64,000 nucleotides of DNA from Rubrobacteraceae bacterium. Its GTDB lineage: Bacteria; Actinomycetota; Rubrobacteria; Rubrobacterales; Rubrobacteraceae. Location: positions 229,648 to 293,647 of the forward strand of contig JAUJNO010000003.1 of assembly GCA_030448125.1 (NCBI GenBank). The letters are read 5' to 3'. Both the position numbers and the translations under genes were made by a program. This document shows positions 33,861 through 43,090 of the stretch, piece by piece. The notes under the pieces are model-generated. The model saw nothing but the letters and a program-made list of their open reading frames with translations. It was not told the DNA's origin and searched no databases. The number at the start of each line of letters is the position of its first letter. Position 1 is the first letter of the stretch.

Positions 33861-33870
33861 TCGAGTTTAA

Positions 33871-33896
33871 GCCACGGCAGGAAGCCCTGCCGTGGC
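33871..33896 (+). terminator. Perfect 11-bp stem-loop, transcript-end candidate
   Basis: GCCACGGCAGG-AAGC-CCTGCCGTGGC just after the methyltransferase stop; no T tract. Confidence 0.4.
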
Positions 33897-34099
33897 CCGT
33901 GGGATCCTGCGGGAAGGGGTTTTAGTCATGGCCAGTAACAACCCGCAGGCGGCTACACAGGAAGCCGAGCACGAAGAAGTAGGGATACGCCGCGTACACG
34001 AGTTCTTTGTGCAGCTTAGCATGCGGTACCTGCCGTTCCATACCTCTTCGTCATTATCCGGACTCAACCCTTATAAGAAGAGAAAGAGAGGAGAGCAAA

Positions 34100-34987
34100 A
34101 TGAAGCCTAATCTCGCTTCGACTGACAAAGTAATCATTACCGCCGCGATTACCGGTGGACAGCATGGCAGAGAGGCTAATCCGAACCTTCCCTTGACGGC
34201 AGAAGAGCAGGCCCAAGATGCTTTGGATTGCTACAACGCTGGTGCCGCCGTTCTCCATCTTCACGTTCGTGACGAAGAGGAAGTGAATACGCCCGAGCTG
34301 AAGTATTACAACAAAGCGGTTCGAATGATCGGCGAGAAGACGCCAATGATCCGGCAGATCGGCAACGGAATCGGCGTACGCCGTCACGAAGACGGGCACG
34401 TTGGGTTCGCGACGCTCGAAGAGCGTTTCAATCTTGTGGACAACATCGATCCAACGCCAGAGATGAGCACGATAAACGCCGGGACCTTCGGCTTTAAGAG
34501 CGCACTAGGAGAAGTTGTATTCTTGCATCCGCTGTCCTTCAACGTGGACTACCTGACGCGGTGCAAAGAAAAAGGCATCATGGGCATCGAAATCGAGGTT
34601 TACGATACTAGCCATATCGCTAACGCGATGGTGCTGGTTGACGAGGGCGTGCTTACTCCACCGCTGCACTTCAGCATCGTGCTGGGGATCGGCGGGGGCG
34701 CTCCCGCGACCCCCGAAAACCTGGTCCATATGGTGAAGCAACTCCCTGAGGGATCAACGTGGCAAGTTGTCGCGGTAGGAAGATACCACGTGCCAACCAC
34801 CATGATGGCTCTGGCAATGGGTGGTAACGTCCGAACTGGCCTGGAAGACACGGTCTACTACCGAAGGGGGGAAAAGGTAAAAAGCAATGCTCAACTAGTC
34901 GAGCGCATGGCCCGTTTGGCTCACGAGGTCGGCCGGGAACTTGCTACGGTGGAGGAGGCTAGGGCGACTTTGCTAACAGGGTATTAA
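34100..34987 (+). CDS. BKACE (beta-keto acid cleavage enzyme, DUF849) family
   Basis: VIITAAITGGQHGREANPNLPLTAEEQAQDALDCYNAGAAVLHLHVRDEE...GGNVRTGLEDTVYYRRGEKVKSNAQLVERMARLAHEVGRELATVEEAR. Confidence 0.9.
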   Translation: MKPNLASTDKVIITAAITGGQHGREANPNLPLTAEEQAQDALDCYNAGAAVLHLHVRDEEEVNTPELKYYNKAVRMIGEKTPMIRQIGNGIGVRRHEDGHVGFATLEERFNLVDNIDPTPEMSTINAGTFGFKSALGEVVFLHPLSFNVDYLTRCKEKGIMGIEIEVYDTSHIANAMVLVDEGVLTPPLHFSIVLGIGGGAPATPENLVHMVKQLPEGSTWQVVAVGRYHVPTTMMALAMGGNVRTGLEDTVYYRRGEKVKSNAQLVERMARLAHEVGRELATVEEARATLLTGY

Positions 34988-35229
34988 CGATCCGAGGCGA
35001 AGTACGCTCCCATGCGCGGAATTTGACTTTGGGCACTGTCCGGAGAATGGGTTCACGTCACCGCATGGCCGAGCGTGGCAAGCCGTTGGGACCGGAGGTT
35101 CAAGGGATGTACCCTCACTGATAAGCCAGAGCCTTACTACCTTACTGAACCTTAAAGGTCCTGTGCCGGATCCTGACGCGAGCTTAGAAGATTCGTGTTA
35201 CCGCGCTGCTTTAGGCCCATTACCGAAGC

Positions 35230-35988
35230 TTAGTCCGGCGGCAGCGGTGTGACCCGGCTGAGAGCCAAGCCAGCCTCCGAGATCCAGATCGTGCCCGAGT
35301 GCAAGGTCTGCGCCTGCCGCCGCTCCGCCAACGGCCACTCGTCGAGCACCTGCTCGAGCGCGGCCGTCTTGACCACGAGCCGGTTGTTCTCGACGAGCTC
35401 GGTCAACTCCTCCTGCTGGCGCAGCGCCTCATCGAGGTCGATCCCCTTCACCCAGTCGAAGCTGACCCAAACGATGCGCTTACTGGCGGCCTCATCCTCA
35501 TCGAGGATTTGCCGCAGGTGGTTTACCCGCTCGGTCGGAGGGCCGCCCTCGGCGACGAAGCGGAAGCGCCCCTCCTCTTCCCAACGCCCCACCTCCAGCC
35601 CATCGCCTTCCAGGTCGGCGCGCAGACCGTCCGCGGTCTCCTCTTCTTCGTCGTGAAACTTAACCAGCAGCCCGGCTTGCGCCTCCCCGACCTGGAAGAA
35701 AGCGGAGTCGAGACGACGCAACAGCTCGAAATTCTGGGCGATTCCGATGAGGTTGTCCGGTACCCCCAAAAACGAGCGCAACTGCCCGACGAGCGTGACC
35801 GGGCGCTCGCTCTGACTCAGGAACTGCTCGAGCACCTCGCGGCGGATGCGCCAGGACTTGCCGATCTTCATGCACGGCAAGCTCCCCTCGCGGCACCAAC
35901 GCCAGACCGTCGCCTGTCCCACCCCCAGGTACCAGGCGACATCCTCGACGCCCAACAACCCCTTTCCCTGGGCAAAATCTTTGTCCAT
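35230..35988 (-). CDS. Helix-turn-helix (excisionase/MerR-type) regulator with C-terminal sensor-like domain
   Basis: LLGVEDVAWYLGVGQATVWRWCREGSLPCMKIGKSWRIRREVLEQFL. Confidence 0.75.
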   Translation of the reverse strand: MDKDFAQGKGLLGVEDVAWYLGVGQATVWRWCREGSLPCMKIGKSWRIRREVLEQFLSQSERPVTLVGQLRSFLGVPDNLIGIAQNFELLRRLDSAFFQVGEAQAGLLVKFHDEEEETADGLRADLEGDGLEVGRWEEEGRFRFVAEGGPPTERVNHLRQILDEDEAASKRIVWVSFDWVKGIDLDEALRQQEELTELVENNRLVVKTAALEQVLDEWPLAERRQAQTLHSGTIWISEAGLALSRVTPLPPD

Positions 35989-36030
35989 TACCTCCGCCTC
36001 TACGGTCGTTCGCCTTCGTCGGCCGTCTTT

Positions 36031-36050
36031 TACCTTACTTTACCTTACTA
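36031..36050 (-). promoter_or_regulatory. AT-rich tandem operator-like repeats upstream of the HTH gene
   Basis: TACCTTACTT-TACCTTACTA in a strongly AT-rich segment (about 36027-36110) 5' of the divergently read HTH ORF. Confidence 0.45.
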
Positions 36051-36427
36051 TATACCCTATTGCTTTATTTCAATTTATTACGTACTATATTGCCTCGCTT
36101 CGACTTGCTGCCCTTTATAGCGGCATAGTCGAACGTACGAGTAAGCGAGACGCGAGGAGTGCGGCTTTGTCTCACACGGCGGCGAACCGTGGGGAAGAAA
36201 GCCACGGGGCCTGGGGCGCCGAACGACGGGTCGCGGAGATCCTACCACGCGCACCCGTCGGGAAGATCGGGTGTCGAGGAACTGTTCGTGGGCGGGGAGG
36301 GCGAGCCTGAGTACGTCGGGGTGAGGCTGGGCCTCTTCGGGCTTAAAGAGGCACCTTAATCCGGTGAAGGCCGTCGCGGCCCTTGCCGGTAGACATTCCT
36401 AGAGAGCGATCCAGAGAGGAAGGCCAT

Positions 36428-37843
36428 ATGAAACAGGTCCGCATCGAGTACGGAGACTCGACAATGGATATCGAGGTGCCGGAGAGCGCGGTGGTAACGC
36501 CCGGCGAAAACTTCGTCGAGCCGAAACCCTTGGAAGATCCCGTGGAGGCTACCCGCCAGGCCCTGGCGGAACCACTCGGCTCCCCTCCCCTGAGGGATCA
36601 GGTCGGGCCTGGCTCGAAGGTCGTGATCGTCTTCCCCGACAGGGTCAAGGGAGGCATGCACGCTACCGCCCACCGGCGCGTGACCATACCCCTCCTTGTC
36701 GAAGAGTTGACGGCGGCGGGGGTCGACGAGCAGGATATCAAGCTCATCTGCGCCATCGGATTGCACCGGAAGAATCGTCTAGACGAGTTCGAGGCTTACC
36801 TTGGGCGGGAGATCGTCGAGCGCTTCCGGGGAGAGCGGCTGGTCAACCAAGACCCCGAAGATCCCGAGGGTGTCGTCAAGCTGGGGGAGACGGACCATGG
36901 CGATCTGGTGGAGGTCAACCGCGACGTGGTGGAGTCGGATCTAACGATCGTACTCGGCCACACTATGGGCAACCCCTACGGCGGTTACTCCGGTGGGTAC
37001 AAGACGTCCACCACGGGCCTTACCACCTGGCGTTCTATCCGTGGCCACCACACCCCCGAGACCCTGCACCGCGAGGACTTCGTGCCCGCCTCCTCCCACA
37101 GCCACTTCCGCAATCAACTCACCAAGATAGGCGAGAAGATCGAAGAGGCGATGAAGGCCCCCTTCTTCACCGTTGACGCCGTCCTCGACCGTAAAGCCCG
37201 GCAACTTGGTGTGTTCGCCGGCAAGACTAGCGAGGTGGAGAAGGCGGGTTGGTCGGCGTCGGCCGATTGGATGCAGGTCGGGCTGGAGGGAGAGAAGGCC
37301 GACGTCCTGGTGCTCGGTATGCCGCGCAATTTTCACTACGGACCCGGGATGGGATCCAACCCCGTCATAATGCTGCAGGCTATCGGCTCCGCGATAGTGC
37401 GTAATGCCAAGGCGCTCAAACCCGGTGCCGTGGTCATCTGTGCCTCGGTGTGTGACGGATGGTTCAACGAGGAATGGTTCCCCGCCTACCGGGAGGTGTA
37501 CGAGCTGTTCCAACGGTGTACCACGGTGAGCGAGATGGAGCACTACGCGGACGACCTTTGCAGCAACCCGGAGTACATACGGAAGTTCAGGGACGAACAC
37601 GCCTACCATCCCTTCCACGGGTTGCAGCTAACGTACATGGGTGGAATCGCCCTCGACCTCACCCGGGCGATCTACATCGCGGGCGCGAAGGCGCCGGGGT
37701 TTGCCCGAGGGATGGGTTGTATCCCCACCAACACCTTCGAGGAGGCCGTAAAGCACGCGTACCGCTACGTGGGCAAAGACCCCAAGATGCTGGTGGTGCC
37801 CGAAATGTCCAAGCCGCAGGTTCACCTTCGGATCGGTGATTAA
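36428..37843 (+). CDS. LarA-like (nickel-dependent lactate racemase family) protein
   Basis: VIVFPDRVKGGMHATAHRRVTIPLLVEELTAAGV...IVLGHTMGNPYGGYSGGYKTSTTGLTTWRSIRGHHTPETLH; GYSGG.K motif retained. Confidence 0.75.
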   Translation: MKQVRIEYGDSTMDIEVPESAVVTPGENFVEPKPLEDPVEATRQALAEPLGSPPLRDQVGPGSKVVIVFPDRVKGGMHATAHRRVTIPLLVEELTAAGVDEQDIKLICAIGLHRKNRLDEFEAYLGREIVERFRGERLVNQDPEDPEGVVKLGETDHGDLVEVNRDVVESDLTIVLGHTMGNPYGGYSGGYKTSTTGLTTWRSIRGHHTPETLHREDFVPASSHSHFRNQLTKIGEKIEEAMKAPFFTVDAVLDRKARQLGVFAGKTSEVEKAGWSASADWMQVGLEGEKADVLVLGMPRNFHYGPGMGSNPVIMLQAIGSAIVRNAKALKPGAVVICASVCDGWFNEEWFPAYREVYELFQRCTTVSEMEHYADDLCSNPEYIRKFRDEHAYHPFHGLQLTYMGGIALDLTRAIYIAGAKAPGFARGMGCIPTNTFEEAVKHAYRYVGKDPKMLVVPEMSKPQVHLRIGD

Positions 37844-37923
37844 AGCGTCGCAATAGGGCGAGCAAAGGGGATCGACGACGAAGACGGGAGTTATCGGGGT
37901 GGGGCTTGGGAATTCGGTAGATT

Positions 37924-38007
37924 ATGGGATACGAGGTGCTGGCATTCGTCATCGGCACGCTCGTATTCGGTGGCGCCTTGCTGCTGGCCAGCTTTATGTA
38001 CCATTAG
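37924..38007 (+). CDS. Candidate 27-aa single-TM microprotein
   Basis: MGYEVLAFVIGTLVFGGALLLASFMYH*; below the ORF-track length cutoff; no clear Shine-Dalgarno. Confidence 0.3.
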   Translation: MGYEVLAFVIGTLVFGGALLLASFMYH

Positions 38008-38086
38008 AAGGTACGGGTATTAGTGTCTCGTCCGGACCTCGAGAAGCCACTTAGTTGAAAGGTACAGACGCAGATCGGAGGGTACC

Positions 38087-39436
38087 ATGACAGAAGAAAC
38101 CCAAGAGTGGCTCGATAAAGACCGGCGCTACATCTGGCACGGCATGGCCGGTTACAACCCCAACGCTTCGGCGATGGTGGTTGTGGAAGCCGATGGGGCC
38201 TGGATAACAGACATCGATGGCAACCGCTACCTCGACGGCATGGCCGGTATGTGGTGCGTCAACGTCGGCTATGGCCGCGAAGAGTTGGCGAGAGCCGCCT
38301 ATGAGCAACTGAAGACCATGCCTTACTACCCGATGAGCCAGAGTCACTTGCCGGCTATCGAGCTGAGTGAGAAGCTCAACGAGTGGCTGGACGGCGAATA
38401 CGTAATCCGCCACTCCAACTCCGGCTCCGAGGCAAACGAGACCGCCTTCAAGATAGCTCGTCAGTATCACGCGCTGAACGGCGAACCTGGACGGTATAAG
38501 TTCATAGCCCGCTACAGAAATTATCATGGCAATACGCTTGGGGCTCTGGCGGCGACCGGTCAATCGCAGCGCAAGTACCTTTACGAGCCGCTTGCATCAG
38601 GGTTTCTGCACGTGGCGCCCCCGGATCGCTACCGTTGCGCGTTCTGCAGCGACCGCCCAGGGTGCAACATGGAGTGCGCCCGGGAAGTAGAGCGCGTAAT
38701 AAATTGGGAGCTTCCCGATACGATAGCCGGCGTGATCATAGAGGTGATCATTACCGGTGGGGGCATCCTCGTTCCGCCGGACGGTTACGTCGAGGAGGTG
38801 GCCCGCATCTGCGAACGCACCGGGGCGCTTCTGATCGTGGACGAGGTGGGCTGCGGCTTCGGCCGGACCGGCAAGAACTTCGGCTACCACCACCACGAAG
38901 GCGTCAAGCCCGACATCGTCACTATAGGTAAGGGGATGACCAGCGGGTACTTACCCCTTTCCGCGACGGCCGTTAGGCGGGAGGTGTTCGAGAAGTTCAA
39001 GGGGACGGAGGAGTACGGACGCTTGCGTCAGGTAAACACGTTCAGCGGTAACCCCGCCGCCTGCGCCCTGGCGGTAAAAAATCTAGAGATCATGGCGGAC
39101 GAAGACCTCCCCGGTCGCTCTGCGCTGCTGGGCGAGCGCCTGCGCGAGGAGCTGACCGAGCTGAAGGGTCATCCCAACGTGGGTGACATCCGTGGCAGGG
39201 GGCTCTTGTGCGGCATGGAGCTCGTAGAGGACAAGGAGAGCAAACAGCCGGTCGGCACGGAGGTGATGGATAAGCTCATCGCCGCTTGCAAGGAGAAAGG
39301 TCTAATACTTCGCTACAACCGCGATACCACACCCGGGGTCAACAACGTATTGGTCATGGCGCCGCCACTGAGCATCACCGACGAGGACCTGGCGTTTATC
39401 GTCGAAACCGTGAAGGCAAGCTTCGAGCAACTTTGA
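38087..39436 (+). CDS. Class III (omega) aminotransferase, PLP-dependent
   Basis: GMAGMWCVNVGYGREELA...HSNSGSEANETAFKIARQYHA...LLIVDEVGCGFGRTGKNFGYHHHEGVKPDIVTIGKGMTSGYLP. Confidence 0.9.
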   Translation: MTEETQEWLDKDRRYIWHGMAGYNPNASAMVVVEADGAWITDIDGNRYLDGMAGMWCVNVGYGREELARAAYEQLKTMPYYPMSQSHLPAIELSEKLNEWLDGEYVIRHSNSGSEANETAFKIARQYHALNGEPGRYKFIARYRNYHGNTLGALAATGQSQRKYLYEPLASGFLHVAPPDRYRCAFCSDRPGCNMECAREVERVINWELPDTIAGVIIEVIITGGGILVPPDGYVEEVARICERTGALLIVDEVGCGFGRTGKNFGYHHHEGVKPDIVTIGKGMTSGYLPLSATAVRREVFEKFKGTEEYGRLRQVNTFSGNPAACALAVKNLEIMADEDLPGRSALLGERLREELTELKGHPNVGDIRGRGLLCGMELVEDKESKQPVGTEVMDKLIAACKEKGLILRYNRDTTPGVNNVLVMAPPLSITDEDLAFIVETVKASFEQL

Positions 39437-39514
39437 CCCTCGAGGTGTTGCGAGACCGGTGAGTCGACCCCTACGACCCGGGTTACAACGGCTGACACCG
39501 GACACCTGCGGGGC

Positions 39515-39852
39515 CGAGACGACTGAGGAGATCTTCGGGTCGGTATTGAGCGTGATCCCCGTCGAGTGCGAGGAAGGAGATAGTCCGGCAGGCGAACTAC
39601 ACGCCCTACGGTCTGGCGGCCGTCTGGACCAAGGACGTGCAGCGGGCCCACCGGGTCGCCCACGCGCTCAGGGCAGGCACGGTCTGGATCAACGCCTACC
39701 GGGCCATCTCCTTCACCGCGCCCTTCGGCGGCTACAAGGAGAGCGGCATCGGACGGGAGAACGGGCTGGAGACGCTCCACGAGTACACCCAACTCAAGAC
39801 CGTCTGGGTCGAACTCTCCGGCGAAATACGCGACCCCTTCAAGCTCGGCTGA
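39515..39852 (+). pseudogene. Aldehyde dehydrogenase C-terminal remnant
   Basis: EEIFGSVLSVIPVECEE in one frame, then IVRQANYTPYGLAAVWTKDVQRAHRVAHALRAGTVWINAYRAISFTAPFGGYKESGIGRENGLETLHEYTQLKTVWVEL. Confidence 0.75.
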
Positions 39853-39887
39853 AGAGCAGGTCAGCTCTTCGGCAGGTCAGCTAGAGG

Positions 39888-39989
39888 TTGGAAGAGGGTT
39901 TCGCTGAACTAGCCGCCAGGCGAGTAGCGGCTACCAGGAGGGGCAGCTTGCCGCGTGAGATCTCCGAGCAGTTCTGGGTTGGCCTTTGA
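39888..39989 (+). pseudogene. 3'-terminal fragment of a DNA methyltransferase homologous to 29427..30245
   Basis: LEEGFAELAARRVAATRRGSLPREISEQFWVGL* versus NEEFAGLAARRIKATRRGSLLREISEQFWSTP*. Confidence 0.85.
39953..39977 (+). repeat. 25-bp perfect direct repeat, copy 2 (att-like core)
   Basis: GCGTGAGATCTCCGAGCAGTTCTGG, identical to 30209..30233. Confidence 0.9.
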
Positions 39990-40474
39990 GTCCTCTGGTG
40001 GCCGTCGTGCTCGCGGACACGCACATCCCCCGCCGTGCGCACGCCTTGCCGGAAGAGCTGTTCTCCTACCTGCGGCAAGCCGACCTCATCCTGCACGCGG
40101 GGGACCTGATCCAGCCATCCGTGCTCGACGAGCTCTCCGCTTACGGCCCGGTCCGGGCCGTCGCTGGTAACGTGGACCTGCCGGAAGTGGACCTCCCCGA
40201 GACGCTGGAGTTCGACTTCGGCGGCGCTAAGATAGCCATGATCCATGACTCTGGACGCAAGGAGGGCCGCCGCAAACGCCTCGAAAAACACTTCCCCGAG
40301 GCCCGCGTAATAGTATTCGGCCATTCGCACGTCCCTTTCCTGGAGGACGAGAACGGCCTCTTGCTCCTCAACCCCGGCAGCCCGACAGATAGACGCCGGC
40401 AGCCGCGCCACACCTTCGCGTTGCTCCGGGCGGAAGAGGGGAGTGTGCGGGCCGAGATCCTGGCCCTGCCATAG
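39986..40474 (+). CDS. YfcE-like metallophosphoesterase
   Basis: VVLADTHIPRRAHALPEELFSYLRQADLILHAGDL...AVAGNVD...VIVFGHSHVPFLE...LLLNPGSPTDRR. Confidence 0.85.
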   Translation: MSPLVAVVLADTHIPRRAHALPEELFSYLRQADLILHAGDLIQPSVLDELSAYGPVRAVAGNVDLPEVDLPETLEFDFGGAKIAMIHDSGRKEGRRKRLEKHFPEARVIVFGHSHVPFLEDENGLLLLNPGSPTDRRRQPRHTFALLRAEEGSVRAEILALP

Positions 40475-40734
40475 GTTAGCCTTCGGCATTTCTCACGATG
40501 CTCGACCGGTTACGGCCTGTCTCCCGGTTCTCGGCCGCCGGTGCCGAAGGTCGTCGCGAGCGCGGCCGGAGAAGCCCGCGGGACCATCGCCCCCACCACG
40601 GCGAAAGTACGCGGAGAACGAACGGCGTCTCCCACAACCGTACCGCGCCCGCATCCAGGTGTTAATTACTCGTAAGACCGGATTTAGATGTTCGTAAGAC
40701 CGGGGAACTGCCCGTTTCCGGCGCGTCGAAGAAG

Positions 40735-42639
40735 TTGGAGAATAACGACGTGAAGGTACCGGGCTTCTTAAGGGCGGTTCTGAATCGCCGGGACTGGGCC
40801 TACTTGCTCGGCCTCCTGGTCCCTCTCGTCTTCTACGGCCTCGCTCTGAAAGCCTCCGACGTCGCTTCGTTGCCCGGTAACCACGGACTGGCTCGGACCT
40901 TCGATCTGATGTTGCCGGAGGCGCTCTTTGGCCTGGGGTACGCGTTGCTCTGGGCCGCGCTCTTCGCGGCGGCGAGGAGGGGACCCCCGCGCCTGGCCGT
41001 GGTCTTTCTCTTTCACGCCGCGACGATGCTCGTAACCACTTGTGCCCACCGGTATTTCCGGCAGACCGGCGCCGCCCTGGACTACGGCGCCATTGTCAGC
41101 CTGCTCCCCGAGCCCGCGGAGATCAACCCGGTGTTTTTCCAGGGCGGAATCCCGCCCTCGGCCTGGATGGTCCTCGCGGCCGCCCTTCTGTACGCTGCTA
41201 TAGGCCCTCCTTTCGTCGCGCGAGCCGTCGAGCGATGGAGAGGATGGGGCCGGAAAGGCCGCTGGCCGGAGCGCCCGGAACCTCCTTTACGGGGCCTCTT
41301 GCGCTTCTTCTTCTGGGGCTCGGTTTCGGCTGGCTCTCGATGCTGGCCGGCTCCGGCCCGGCGGACGGCGACGCTCCTCTGGCGAGGGACCGGTTCACCA
41401 ACGTGATCCTCGCCGGGGTAGAGGAGGCGACCGCCGCCGGAGAGGACGGCACGGATGCCGGTACGGCCACGAACGCCAGCCTCGCGAAGACGCCCCGGAC
41501 AGTGGAGCGCAACGTCGTCCTGATACATCTGGAGTCCACCCGCGCGCAGTCCGTAACCCCGTACCACGAGGAACTCGAGACCGCTCCCTTCCTCGACGAG
41601 CTAGCCGAAAGCAGCCTTCTCGCTGAGTGGGCCTACGTGGTCGTCCCTCGCTCCTCGAAGGCGAGCGTGGCGGCGAACTGCGGGATCGAGCCGGCCTTCT
41701 ACCCGGGCCCGGAGTTCGAGCCGGGCGGCGTCCCGGCCCCGTGTCTCGCCGGCCTGCTGAAGTAGCAGGGCTACAGCACCGTTTTCTTCCAGTCGACGCT
41801 CAACACGATGGACGACTTCGGGAGAGTGGTAGAAAACCTCGGCTACGAAGAGAACTACCCGGCCGAGACCCTGGATACGGAGGGCTTTGAGGTGACGAAC
41901 GTCTTCGGCTACGAGGACGACGTCATGCTGGAGCCGAGCCGCAAGTGGCTAGAGTACCAGAAGGAGTCGGGTAGGCCGTTCCTGGCCGAATACTTTACGG
42001 GCACCGGACACCACGACTACCGGTGCCTCTCCACCCGCCACGGGACCGAGGACTTCGCCGAGGACGACCTGCTCAACCAGTACCTCAACTGCATGCGCCT
42101 CCAGGACATCTTCTTGAAGAACCTCATAGACCAGTACAAGGAGCTGGGGCTCTACGAGGATACGGTCTTAGTCGTTTCCGGGGACCACGGGGAGGGTTTG
42201 GGCGAGCACGGCCGCTTCTTGCACGGCGACACCATCTACAAGGAGGGCCTGAGGGTACCCCTCTTGCTACATGCTCCCGGCTAGTTCGAGGACGGCGAGC
42301 GGGCCGAAGGGCTCTCGAGCCAGCTCGACATCCTGCCGACGGTGCTGGAGATGCTGGGCTACGAGGTGAAGGACGGAGGGTACCCGGGTTACTCGCTGCT
42401 GCATCCTCTGCCCGAAGACCGCACGCTCATGTTCAGTTGTATCAGCGACGACACGTGCCTGGCGAGCACAAAGGGACATGAGAAGTACGTCTACCACTAC
42501 GAGAACCAGCCCGAGGAGGTCTTTGATCTCCGACGACCCTCTCGAAAGGCACAACCTCGCGGGCGAACGTGGCGAGGAAGAGTTAGACGAGCGGCGCGAA
42601 GACCTCCTCGTGTGGCGTTCGAGGGCCGACGCCGGGTAG
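40735..42639 (+). pseudogene. Membrane-anchored sulfatase (LTA-synthase/alkaline phosphatase superfamily) with two frameshifts and two in-frame TAG stops
   Basis: N-terminal TM region then NVVLIHLESTRAQSVTPY...CLAGLLK(TAG)QGYSTVFFQSTLNTMDDFG...VSGDHGEGLGEHGRFLHG...LLLHAPG(TAG)FEDGERAEGLSSQLDILPTVLEML...EEVFDL/ISDDPLERHNLAGE. Confidence 0.88.
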
Positions 42640-42715
42640 GAAGCATACCGGCAAACGGTATCGCGTGCTCGCCGGATCCTACCGGGGATACCCGAGAAAG
42701 ATCCACCCCGTTCGG

Positions 42716-43090
42716 TCAGGTGAGAGTACCGACCTTCTGGAGCAGCTGCAGCTTGCTCCGGCCGTGGGGCGACTCGTCTATCACGTCGGTCAGGTCGTAG
42801 CCGCAGCTGGCCCTGCCGTTGGAAGGCAAGTGCTGGCCCATCTGCCACAGCGCGAAGCCTTCGATCAGGTACACGTCGCCGTCGACCGCCACGTAGCAGT
42901 CGTTGCCGCTAACGCCGTCGTGTTCGGCCAGCTCTTCGGTCGTGAACGCGCGATCGCCGGAGACGGCGCCGGGATCTCCGCCGCTACGTTCCCCGTACTC
43001 CAGTTGCCAGTACACGGCAGCCCCGATGATGGCGAAGCCGAATATCAAGCTGGCGAGCGTGACGACGACCTTGTACGCCGGGCTCTTCAT
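42716..43090 (-). CDS. Membrane-anchored cytochrome b5-like heme-binding domain protein
   Basis: N-terminal TM; FTTEELAEHDGVSGNDCYVAVDGDVYLIEGFALWQMGQHLPSNGRASCGYDLTDVIDESPHGRSKL; ATG overlaps upstream stop (ATGA). Confidence 0.65.
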   Translation of the reverse strand: MKSPAYKVVVTLASLIFGFAIIGAAVYWQLEYGERSGGDPGAVSGDRAFTTEELAEHDGVSGNDCYVAVDGDVYLIEGFALWQMGQHLPSNGRASCGYDLTDVIDESPHGRSKLQLLQKVGTLT

